Shown piece after piece: positions 29,457 to 36,431 of a stretch of 64,000 nt of DNA. The position numbers were made by a program, and so were the translations under genes. The notes under the pieces were generated by a model. The model saw nothing but the letters and a program-made list of their open reading frames with translations, ran no database searches and had not been told where the DNA came from. Positions within the stretch are counted from its first letter, which is position 1. Every line of letters starts with the position of its first letter. The stretch lies in the NCBI GenBank assembly GCA_963695505.1, contig CAVOGX010000001.1, positions 218,560 to 282,559 of the forward strand, given 5' to 3'. This DNA is from JACSRF01 sp963695505 (lineage in GTDB: Bacteria > Chloroflexota > Anaerolineae > Promineifilales > Promineifilaceae).

Positions 29457-30782
29457 GTGATTGTTGATATCACCCGAAACAACCATGATCAGATAAAAAA
29501 TCCGCGTTTTGCTGAATATGCGGAAATTTATTTGCGCATATTTGACGATTTTATGAACCAGATAGCCGTTTCTGGCATTGATGTTGATGCTGAAGATTAC
29601 AATCAGGAAGCTGCTGCCCACATAGCGCGCTTGCGGCAAAAGGGGGCGGTGCTGCGGAACATCGATCGCAGCATTTACATCAATGCGATCTCTCCAGCCT
29701 GCGTAGCCTGCCAAAGGGGAGTGGGCAGCGCCACCTTCTTTACTTCACTGCAGTGCCACCGGGATTGCTACTACTGCTTCAACCCTAATCAGGCCGATTA
29801 TGAATATTTCCAGCAGAACCTGCGCGATCCGGCGAAAGAATTGATGCAGATTCGGAAGTCCGGGCAAAAAGTTGAATATTTGGCTTTAACCGGTGGTGAA
29901 CCCCTCTTGCACATGGTAGAAACGGTGGCTTTCTTTCAAACCGCGGCTGCTGTGTTCCCACAAGCCCACACGCGGCTGTATACCACTGGCGATCATGCCA
30001 ACGAAGAAACCCTGCAACAACTGCAAGCAGCCGGGCTGGAAGAAATACGCTTTAGTATCCGCATGCACGATCTGGCGCGAGGGCACCGTTTAACCTTCGA
30101 GCGCATCGCGCTGGCCAAGCAGTACATCCCCACTGTCATGGTTGAAATGCCGGTGTTGCCCGGCACTTTAGAAGAAATGAAAGCGGTGTTGCTGGAACTG
30201 GAGAGGCTGCAAATTCATAGCTTGAATTTGTTGGAGTTCTGCTACCCATTTACCAATCCGGAAGCATTCAACAACCGCGGGTTTAAGGTGAAAAACCGGC
30301 CGTTTCACATCCTTTATGACTATTGGTATGCTGGTGGTGTCCCTATTTCCAAAAGCGAACTGGTTTGCTTGGAGCTGCTGGATTTTGCTTTAGCACAGAA
30401 GTTGACCGTCGGCGTCCATTATTGCTCATTGGAGAACAAGTTGACTGGTCAGAACTACCAGCAGAATTATGGTCGCAAACTGCCAAGGACAACCTGTTTT
30501 TCAGAAAAAGATTACTTACTTAAGAGCGCCAAAGTATTTGGACGGGACATTCCCAAAGTCCTGAATGTATTCAACCGGAATGGTTACCGCGATTATCAGC
30601 GCAATCGAGAATACCGCTATCTAGAATTCCATGTTGACCAGATTCAAAATTTAAAGGATCTGGATATTGAAGTTGGCATTTCTACGAGTACGCTAGAAAT
30701 GCGTGAGAATACTTTAGTCTTACGGGAGCTCAAGGTTGATTTAACCTACCCACAATCGTTTGTTGCTGCCCATGACATCTAA
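29457..30782 (+). CDS. Radical SAM protein
   Basis: A 441-residue radical SAM enzyme. Cys100, Cys104 and Cys107 (CHRDCYYCFNPN) bind the SAM cluster and LALTGGEPLLH is the GGE motif. An extra CVACQ lies just upstream (about residues 81-85) and more Cys at CLELL and CSLEN could bind an auxiliary cluster. Starts with GTG, preceded by AGAGGA. It lies between the polyferredoxin and FmdE-like genes in the same operon; a role in cofactor or protein maturation for the molybdoenzyme is an inference. No specific subfamily recognised. Confidence 0.85.
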   Translation: MIVDITRNNHDQIKNPRFAEYAEIYLRIFDDFMNQIAVSGIDVDAEDYNQEAAAHIARLRQKGAVLRNIDRSIYINAISPACVACQRGVGSATFFTSLQCHRDCYYCFNPNQADYEYFQQNLRDPAKELMQIRKSGQKVEYLALTGGEPLLHMVETVAFFQTAAAVFPQAHTRLYTTGDHANEETLQQLQAAGLEEIRFSIRMHDLARGHRLTFERIALAKQYIPTVMVEMPVLPGTLEEMKAVLLELERLQIHSLNLLEFCYPFTNPEAFNNRGFKVKNRPFHILYDYWYAGGVPISKSELVCLELLDFALAQKLTVGVHYCSLENKLTGQNYQQNYGRKLPRTTCFSEKDYLLKSAKVFGRDIPKVLNVFNRNGYRDYQRNREYRYLEFHVDQIQNLKDLDIEVGISTSTLEMRENTLVLRELKVDLTYPQSFVAAHDI

Positions 30783-30839
30783 TTGTTACGGAAACGGGAT
30801 GAGGCAAAGCAGCCTCCTAAAAAATCAAGGATACGGGAA

Positions 30840-31553
30840 ATGACAGCAACGCATTACCTACAAAGTAATCTTTTTCAAGTGGATGGCCTTCAGCCCTTAT
30901 TAACCGCATCGGCTGAGCGGCACCAGCATTTGTGCCCGCGTCAGGTTTTGGGGGTGCGCATCGGCTTGTTCGGTTTGCGCCAGTTGGGCTTGCTTGATTG
31001 GGAGAGTTTCTTATTTAACAATCGGAAAAAGCGGCTGCTGACAATCATGGAAACGGACGGTTGCGGCGCGGACGGTGTGGCCATGGCGGCTGACTGTCAC
31101 GTGGGCCGGCGTACGCTGCGTATCGTGGATTTTGGCAAGATGGCGGCAACGTTTGTTGATACGGTGACGGAAAAAGCGATTCGTGTTTCCCCCAGCATGT
31201 GGTCGCGCAAGATGGCTCCTGATTATGCCCCAAGTGCCCGTAGCCGCTGGCACGCGTATCTTGAAGCCTATCAGGTGATGCCTGATGAGCTGTTACTGGA
31301 GTGGCAGTCGGTACAATTATCTCCGTCCATCAGTGAAATCATTAGCCGCCCTGGCGTCCGTGCATTGTGCGATGTCTGTGGCGAAGAGATTATCAACGAA
31401 CGGGAGGTAGTGGTTGAGGGCCGCACCCTTTGCCGCGCCTGCTCTGGGGATCGTTATTATGTACCCATACAGGAAAAGTTAAAGCCGGCAGAAGCGTACC
31501 CTGGTCTGGTCTGGCTGCCATTTTATCGGAAAGGAGAAATTAAAGTTGGCTAG
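30840..31553 (+). CDS. FmdE-family protein with C-terminal zinc ribbon
   Basis: A 237-residue protein from the ATG at 30840 (MTATHYLQSNLFQ); a TTG at 30783 is a less likely start. It has the FmdE core HLCPRQVLGVRIGLFGLRQLGL and TDGCGADGVAMAADCHVGRRTLRIVDFGKMAATFVD, followed by CDVCGEEIINEREVVVEGRTLCRAC, a treble-clef zinc finger. FmdE proteins accompany molybdenum or tungsten enzymes such as formylmethanofuran dehydrogenase, but their exact job is not settled. Its stop overlaps the tatA start. Confidence 0.83.
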   Translation: MTATHYLQSNLFQVDGLQPLLTASAERHQHLCPRQVLGVRIGLFGLRQLGLLDWESFLFNNRKKRLLTIMETDGCGADGVAMAADCHVGRRTLRIVDFGKMAATFVDTVTEKAIRVSPSMWSRKMAPDYAPSARSRWHAYLEAYQVMPDELLLEWQSVQLSPSISEIISRPGVRALCDVCGEEIINEREVVVEGRTLCRACSGDRYYVPIQEKLKPAEAYPGLVWLPFYRKGEIKVG

Positions 31554-31713
31554 TTTAGGAACACCCGAGCTCCTCATTATTCTTGTGGTCTTGCTCCTCA
31601 TTTTTGGCATTGGTCGCATCGGCAAAATTGGCAGCGAATTAGGCAAAGGGGTTCAAGCTTTTCGGTCCAGCTTGCGCGATGAGCAGACGGATCTGCAAGA
31701 AAAAGAGAGTTAG
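31546..31713 (+). CDS. tatA: TatA-family twin-arginine translocase subunit
   Basis: A 55-residue protein with a TTG start, too short and with too weak a start to be found easily. AAAGGAGAAA (31530-31539) is the ribosome site and the start overlaps the FmdE stop by eight bases. The sequence opens MASLGTPELLIILVVLLLIF, then GIGRIGKIGSELGKGVQAFR: a single membrane helix, the FG-like hinge and the amphipathic helix of TatA, followed by an acidic tail. TatA forms the Tat pore, and dmsA carries a Tat signal, so this looks like a dedicated export component of the operon. No tatC is present in the window. Confidence 0.85.
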   Translation: MASLGTPELLIILVVLLLIFGIGRIGKIGSELGKGVQAFRSSLRDEQTDLQEKES

Positions 31714-31792
31714 ATCATTGGTTTAACGACGAAATCAGAACTCTGAGCCATCTGACCTAAGGCCACTTCAGGCTATGGTTGTATGGCCGGAT

Positions 31793-31888
31793 CTTTCTCC
31801 ATCAATGCTGAAAACATAACAAACCTGGAGAAAGTGAGGGTTGGCTACGGAAACGGGCAACCTCCCGAAACCCTGGAGTTTTCCGGGG
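31793..31888 (+). promoter_or_regulatory. Structured 5' leader, candidate molybdenum/tungsten cofactor-type riboswitch
   Basis: The 194 bp leader before the NTPase/ECF/mobB genes can fold into three consecutive helices. P1: CTTTCTCCA (31793-31801) with TGGAGAAAG (31826-31834), nine perfect pairs. P2: GAGGGTTG (31836-31843) with CAACCTC (31858-31864), whose tip is a GAAA tetraloop closed by CG/CG (31848-31855). P3: CCCTGGA (31871-31877) with TCCGGGG (31882-31888), seven pairs. P3 ends 9 bp before the AAAGGAGAAG ribosome site, which suggests translational control. A GNRA loop and location before molybdenum genes fit the Moco/Tuco riboswitch class (Rfam RF01055), but I cannot match the consensus by eye. 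Confidence 0.45.
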
Positions 31889-31907
31889 TGGAATTGGAAA
31901 GGAGAAG

Positions 31908-32471
31908 ATGGACCAAAAATCTGCCAGATGGCCAGCATGGCCACTGGATCATTCACCCTACGAAAACAGACAAGAAAATAACTTGTTCCTCATCACCGGT
32001 GATCGGGGGGCCGGTAAGACGACGTGGTGCCAACAGTGGGTCGAATTAGCCCGGACGGCAGGTTGGCGTGTGGGCGGCTTGTTATCACCATCAGTGATAG
32101 CCAGCGGGCAAAAAATAGCCATAGATCTGGTAGATTTGTCCAACGACCAGCGGCGGCGGATGGCCACATTGCGTCCAGATATGCTCGCTTTAGCCGGTGG
32201 ATACTCGGGCAGGTGGTTGTTTGACCCGGCTACTTTACAGTGGGGTAATGGCGTTCTAGGCAAGCTGACGCATGCCGATCTGCTGATCATTGATGAACTT
32301 GGCCCCCTAGAATTTGAGCGTAAGCAAGGGCTGCAGGCAGCATTTGATCTGCTTGGATCAGGGCGTTTCTTGACAGCAGGAATTGTAATACGACCAACAC
32401 TGCTCTCTCAAGCACAACGGCGCTGGCCATGGGCGCAAACAATTCCAATCTTTAGGGAACTCGTCAATTGA
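31908..32471 (+). CDS. P-loop NTPase, THEP1-like
   Basis: A 187-residue NTPase. Walker A GDRGAGKT is at residues 31-38, Walker B is LLIIDELGPLE, and the region GWRVGGLLSPSV...GQKIAIDLVDL follows the pattern of THEP1-type nucleoside triphosphatases. A strong AAAGGAGAA site precedes the ATG. It overlaps the first ECF ATPase gene by four bases, so it belongs to the transporter operon. Its physiological substrate is unknown. Confidence 0.75.
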   Translation: MDQKSARWPAWPLDHSPYENRQENNLFLITGDRGAGKTTWCQQWVELARTAGWRVGGLLSPSVIASGQKIAIDLVDLSNDQRRRMATLRPDMLALAGGYSGRWLFDPATLQWGNGVLGKLTHADLLIIDELGPLEFERKQGLQAAFDLLGSGRFLTAGIVIRPTLLSQAQRRWPWAQTIPIFRELVN

Positions 32472-33178
32472 TCGACATTCGCGATCTCTCCGTACAGTTG
32501 GGCGAAGAACCGGTGCTGAAAGAGGTTTCCTTGCACATCCCGGCGGGGCAATCCGTGCTGGTAACTGGCCCATCCGGCTGCGGCAAAAGCACGCTAGCCA
32601 AAGCGTTGACCGGCCTTATTCCCCACGCCCTTCATGCAAAAATGGCTGGTTCTATCCAGGTTGCTGGAATGGACACCCAATTGCACACTGTTTCTGAATT
32701 AACCCAGCATGTGGGACTGGTGTTTCAAAACCCGGAAACACAACTTTTCCATTTGCGCGTGGAAGATGAAATAGCCTTTGGTCCACGCAATTTAGGTTTA
32801 GCCGAGCCGGAAGTGCAGGCGCGGGTCAAATGGGCTCTGGAAATGGTGGGGATTTCTGCACTCAAGAAAAAAAATCCTACCCACCTTTCGGGCGGTCAAA
32901 AACAGTGTGTGGCCATTGCTGCAGTGCTGGCAATGCGGCCTGACGTGTTGGTTCTCGATGAACCGACGGCCTCTCTGGATGTGCCCAATACAAATCAGGT
33001 TCTGGCCGTACTTCGCACACTGCAAAGATCGCTGGGGGTCACCATCGTCCTGATTGAGCATCGCCTCTCGGCCGTCTTGCCCCTGGTGGACCGCGTGCTG
33101 CTTCTGGAAGGGGGGCGCATAGTAGCCGACGGCAGGCCGCAGGAAATCTTGTCGGACCGGCAGCGCCACGCCAGCTAG
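32468..33178 (+). CDS. ECF transporter ATP-binding subunit (A1)
   Basis: A 236-residue ABC ATPase of the energy-coupling-factor type starting with TTG in the overlap with the NTPase gene. Walker A GPSGCGKST (34-42), Q-loop LVFQNPETQLF (the ECF-type NPxxQLF), signature LSGGQKQ, Walker B VLVLDEPTASLD and switch His in LIEHRL. It pairs with the second ATPase directly downstream. Confidence 0.88.
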   Translation: MIDIRDLSVQLGEEPVLKEVSLHIPAGQSVLVTGPSGCGKSTLAKALTGLIPHALHAKMAGSIQVAGMDTQLHTVSELTQHVGLVFQNPETQLFHLRVEDEIAFGPRNLGLAEPEVQARVKWALEMVGISALKKKNPTHLSGGQKQCVAIAAVLAMRPDVLVLDEPTASLDVPNTNQVLAVLRTLQRSLGVTIVLIEHRLSAVLPLVDRVLLLEGGRIVADGRPQEILSDRQRHAS

Positions 33179-33180
33179 GA

Positions 33181-33945
33181 TTGCGTCGACCAGCCGAAGA
33201 GGCGATGGTTTCCTGGCCCACCCTCATCCGACCCAATGGTCACGTGACTTCGCAAAACGCCCCGCTGTTGACGCTGAGCCAAATAAGTGCCGGCTATGGT
33301 CGACAGAATGTCATACACAACGTGGATCTGGTCATTTATCCTGGAGATTTTCTGGCCCTGGTAGGAGATAACGGGGCAGGGAAATCGACATTGGCCCAGG
33401 TGGCAGCCGGATTGATTAAACCTTCTGCAGGCAAGTTGACTTACCAGGGTAACTATCGGCCACGGCCTGGTTTGGACGTTGCCATAATGTTTCAAAATCC
33501 AGCCGATCAGGTATTTACGGATTCGGTAGATGAGGAAGTGCGGTTTGGGCCGGAGAATTACGGTCGTTTTAATCCCCAAAAGCATTGCGAGGTCTTGACT
33601 GAGGCAGACTTGTTATCGTTGCGGCGACGCGGGCCTATGACGTTGTCGATGGGCCAGCTGCAGCGGACAACGCTAGCAGCTTGCATCGTCTTAGAGCCGC
33701 GGTTGGTCATTCTGGATGAACCGACACTGGGCCAGGACTGGGGACACTTACAGCGTTTGATGGAATACCTGCGGCAGCTCAATCGGCGGGGAACGGCCGT
33801 TTTATTGATTACCCACGATTACAAGCTGGTTTTCCGCTATGCCCGGCGCGTCGTCATGATGGAAGAGGGGCGCATCAAAATGACGGGGACCTTTTCGAAG
33901 AAACAAACTAAAAAGGATAAATATCATGAGACTAACCACGCGTGA
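33181..33945 (+). CDS. ECF transporter ATP-binding subunit (A2)
   Basis: A 254-residue ECF ATPase, TTG start at 33181 (an ATG at 33205 is an alternative). Walker A GDNGAGKST, Q-loop IMFQNPADQVF, an altered signature LSMGQLQRT, Walker B LVILDEPTLGQDW and LITHDYK. The signature loop differs from the common LSGGQ, as often seen in one half of an A-A' pair. Its 3' end overlaps the S-subunit start by 20 bases. One ACGGCCGT at about 33792. Confidence 0.85.
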   Translation: MRRPAEEAMVSWPTLIRPNGHVTSQNAPLLTLSQISAGYGRQNVIHNVDLVIYPGDFLALVGDNGAGKSTLAQVAAGLIKPSAGKLTYQGNYRPRPGLDVAIMFQNPADQVFTDSVDEEVRFGPENYGRFNPQKHCEVLTEADLLSLRRRGPMTLSMGQLQRTTLAACIVLEPRLVILDEPTLGQDWGHLQRLMEYLRQLNRRGTAVLLITHDYKLVFRYARRVVMMEEGRIKMTGTFSKKQTKKDKYHETNHA

Positions 33946-34537
33946 ACTCGTAACCCTAGCTGTTTTTGGCACGCTATGGGGCTTTGTGGAAGTAAGTTTG
34001 GGGGCAGTTTTGAAATCGTTCAACCTGCCCTTGAGCGGGGCTGTGTTGGCGGCAATTGGACTCATTGTGTGTTTGGTAGGGCGGCTGTTTGTGCCTCGGC
34101 GCGGTGGAACTTTGTTTATTGGCATCATCGCCATGATTCTGAAGCTATTTAGCCTGGGTGGCGTACTCATCGGGCCAATGGTGGGCATTATTAGCGAGGC
34201 GCTGGTAGCCGAGCTGGTGCTTTCCCTGGGTGGCAAGCCGCGGCGCGTATTTTTCATCCTGGCTGGTGCATTGGGTGTCCTCTGGACACTGGTCCAACCA
34301 TTTGTGACTGGACCGCTCCTTTTTGGCCGGACTCTGTTTGTAATCTGGTTGGACTTCATCGATTTAGGCAGCCGTCTCCTGGGATTAGACAGCAATGTTG
34401 TTTTGGGGATTGTGGTGATGCTGGCCGCCATTCATCTGGCTATTGGCGGATTGGCAGGCTGGCTAAGCTGGGATATTGGCCGCCATTTACAAATTCGGTT
34501 GGGCAAACCCGCCATTCTGGGCTCGACTATGGGTTGA
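33926..34537 (+). CDS. ECF transporter substrate-binding (S) subunit
   Basis: A 203-residue membrane protein with about six helices (TRELVTLAVFGTLWGFVEVSLGAVL, AAIGLIVCLVGRLFV, TLFIGIIAMILKLFSLGGVLIGPM and others), the size and shape of an ECF S component. AAAAGGATA precedes the ATG. S subunits determine specificity, and this one does not match the well-known vitamin or cobalt/nickel types by eye. The operon context (lipoprotein with Moco-like fold, mobB, molybdoenzyme) suggests a molybdenum, tungsten or pterin ligand. That is inference. Confidence 0.75.
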   Translation: MRLTTRELVTLAVFGTLWGFVEVSLGAVLKSFNLPLSGAVLAAIGLIVCLVGRLFVPRRGGTLFIGIIAMILKLFSLGGVLIGPMVGIISEALVAELVLSLGGKPRRVFFILAGALGVLWTLVQPFVTGPLLFGRTLFVIWLDFIDLGSRLLGLDSNVVLGIVVMLAAIHLAIGGLAGWLSWDIGRHLQIRLGKPAILGSTMG

Positions 34538-34576
34538 GCCGGTAATAAATACGCATTTTCAAAAAAGGAAGTACTG

Positions 34577-35026
34577 ATGAAAAATTTACTTGTACTCACG
34601 CTGATCTTAACACTTATATTGCTGGGTTGCGCCTCTGGAGAGGAAACGACTACAACATCCGACGCCCCTACATTAACGGTTGGCGATGGCCAAAGACAAA
34701 AGACTTACACCGCTGGTGAGCTGCAGGCTTTACCCCAGGCAGAGGCCAGCTTCAAAGATATCGCCTATATCGGTATTCCAGTGACTGCCCTGCTGGAGGA
34801 CAGCGGTTTTATCCTAAACGATCTCAGGGCCATTAAAGCAACAGCTTCTGATGGATATAGCGTCAATTATGACCTTGCTCAAATTCAAAAAACAGATGTG
34901 ATTGTCGCCTACGCGCAGGTTGATGGCCCTCTGGCTGAGGAGGACGGCGCTTTTCGCATGGTGCTGCCGGAAGAAGAGGGAAAATTAAATATTCGCATGC
35001 TTGTTGATATCCAGGCGGTACCTTGA
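34577..35026 (+). CDS. Small lipoprotein resembling a molybdopterin-binding (SUOX-like) fold
   Basis: A 149-residue lipoprotein: LVLTLILTLILLGCAS gives the lipobox. The mature part (LTVGDGQRQKTYTAGELQALPQ, YIGIPVTALLEDSGF, LRAIKATASDGYSVNYDL, DGPFRMVLP-like GAFRMVLPEEEG) follows the oxidoreductase molybdopterin-binding domain pattern, but in a minimal form that lacks the usual cofactor cysteine. It lies between the ECF S and T genes. It might be the extracytoplasmic ligand-capture partner for the transporter. Its strong AAGGAAGT site and one-base overlap with ecfT support co-translation. Confidence 0.7.
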   Translation: MKNLLVLTLILTLILLGCASGEETTTTSDAPTLTVGDGQRQKTYTAGELQALPQAEASFKDIAYIGIPVTALLEDSGFILNDLRAIKATASDGYSVNYDLAQIQKTDVIVAYAQVDGPLAEEDGAFRMVLPEEEGKLNIRMLVDIQAVP

Positions 35027-35757
35027 TGCGCATACGTGTTATCAATCTCGCTCACCAAAACCTGGAAACGCTTTTCCAATTAGGGCCGGTAGGGCATCTG
35101 GTCATCTTTTTTTGGTCATTAAGCATGGTTATGTGTATGCCCGTCGCCAAGTTGCCGTGGGCAGCTGGTTGCTGCCTGATCATCGCAATGCTTATTTACT
35201 CCCATTCGTTTCGGCGAATTTTGAGGCTGCGCAATTTGGTTCTGCTGACCCTGCTGGTGCTCCCCCCACTGTTGTTATTGGGGGAGAAGGATCACGTATT
35301 TTTGGGGGTTGCTTATTCCATAGAAGGAATCTGGGTGGCGCTGCAAGTTGGACTACGGTTTGTGGTTGTTTTAACGGCCGTAGACGGTTTCACGCAATCT
35401 GTAGACATTACGCGAATTGCCAGCATGCTGGAGCGATTGGGGCTGCGTGGTCTAGGCTTCTCTCTAGGTGTGGCTCTCAATCTACTGCCCAGTTTGCAGG
35501 AATCCAGCATGCATGCCTGGCAAAGCTTGCGGATGCGGGGTGGGTTCCGTAAAAAAAAGTGGCGCGGGTTAAAGTTGCTGATTGTTACTATAGTCACCAA
35601 CGCTTTGAGGAGAGCTGAGGAAATTGCCCTGGCCGCAGAGTCCCGCGCCTTTTCACCAGACCATTGCCAGCCTGCGCCATTCAAAACTAGCTTTTTGGAT
35701 CGATGGTTGCTTCCGGCTGGCGGAATGCTTATTTTTATTTTTCTACTTCTGCCGTGA
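35026..35757 (+). CDS. ECF transporter transmembrane (T) subunit
   Basis: A 243-residue EcfT protein starting at the ATG in TGATG, sharing one base with the previous stop. Five or six helices; the C-terminal coupling region contains RLGLRGLGFSLGVALNLLPSLQESSMHAWQSLRMRGGF, where the SMHAWQ...RMRG segment corresponds to the A-R-G coupling motifs that contact the ATPases. With the two ATPases and S subunit it makes a complete ECF importer. Confidence 0.85.
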   Translation: MRIRVINLAHQNLETLFQLGPVGHLVIFFWSLSMVMCMPVAKLPWAAGCCLIIAMLIYSHSFRRILRLRNLVLLTLLVLPPLLLLGEKDHVFLGVAYSIEGIWVALQVGLRFVVVLTAVDGFTQSVDITRIASMLERLGLRGLGFSLGVALNLLPSLQESSMHAWQSLRMRGGFRKKKWRGLKLLIVTIVTNALRRAEEIALAAESRAFSPDHCQPAPFKTSFLDRWLLPAGGMLIFIFLLLP

Positions 35758-35846
35758 ACTATAATCATAACCGTAAGTATTACAGTTTGCCGGGCAAAGC
35801 TGCTTGTTGTTGTGGATCTAAGCTCTCGGTCAATTAAGGAATCTTT

Positions 35847-36353
35847 ATGATGACAATTGAAGTCCCGGTCATTACGATAGTTGGTAAAACAAAGTCTGGC
35901 AAAACGACGTTATTGGAAAAGCTGATCCCCGAACTTAAGAGGAGAGGACATCGTGTTGCCACCATAAAACATCATGCCCATCCTGGATTTGAAATCGACC
36001 TACCAGGAAAAGACAGCTGGCGGTATGCTCAGGCTGGTAGCGATCAGGTAATCATTGTAGCACCTGATAAGATTGCCTCATACCGTCGTCTAACACGAAA
36101 ACCCAACCTGGATGAGATTACGGCCAATTTATACGATGTCGATATCATTTTGGTTGAAGGATATCTAAGGGCTGAGAAACCATCCATCGAAGTCATACGC
36201 AGCGCGATTGGACTGGAGCCAATCTGTCCTCCAAAACAGTGTTTCGCGATTGCTTCGGATACCTGGTTACCGATAATGATACCGCGATTTGATTTAGCTG
36301 ATGTGGCGGGAATGGCCACCTTGATCGAAGAAAAATTTGGCATGGTAAGCTAA
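35847..36353 (+). CDS. mobB: Molybdopterin-guanine dinucleotide biosynthesis protein MobB
   Basis: A 168-residue GTPase with Walker A GKTKSGKT (13-20), then RRGHRVATIKHHAHPGFEIDLPGKDSWRYAQAGSD, the classical MobB signature, and DIILVEGYL. MobB assists attachment of GMP to molybdopterin to make MGD, the cofactor of DMSO-reductase-family enzymes. It closes the island, 89 bp after ecfT. Only mobB, not mobA or the moa/moe genes, is present here. Confidence 0.92.
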   Translation: MMTIEVPVITIVGKTKSGKTTLLEKLIPELKRRGHRVATIKHHAHPGFEIDLPGKDSWRYAQAGSDQVIIVAPDKIASYRRLTRKPNLDEITANLYDVDIILVEGYLRAEKPSIEVIRSAIGLEPICPPKQCFAIASDTWLPIMIPRFDLADVAGMATLIEEKFGMVS

Positions 36354-36410
36354 AGGTTTATACTGTACGCTACAAGAATTTTGGGTGTTGGTAGTCAGGT
36401 AGTGACTACT

Positions 36411-36431
36411 CTCCCCACTAAAAGTGGGGAG
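36411..36431 (-). repeat. Right-end hairpin overlapping the tnpB stop codon
   Basis: CTCCCCACT / AGTGGGGAG, nine perfect pairs with a three-base loop. On the minus strand the tnpB stop codon TAG lies across the loop. In IS605 elements the guide RNA (omegaRNA) is made from this end, with the guide read from the flanking DNA beyond it (here 36410 and lower). Confidence 0.6.

Noticed and set aside
31783..32049. An 88-codon plus frame across the ECF leader
   Set aside because: It covers the structured RNA leader and the start of the NTPase gene in another frame.
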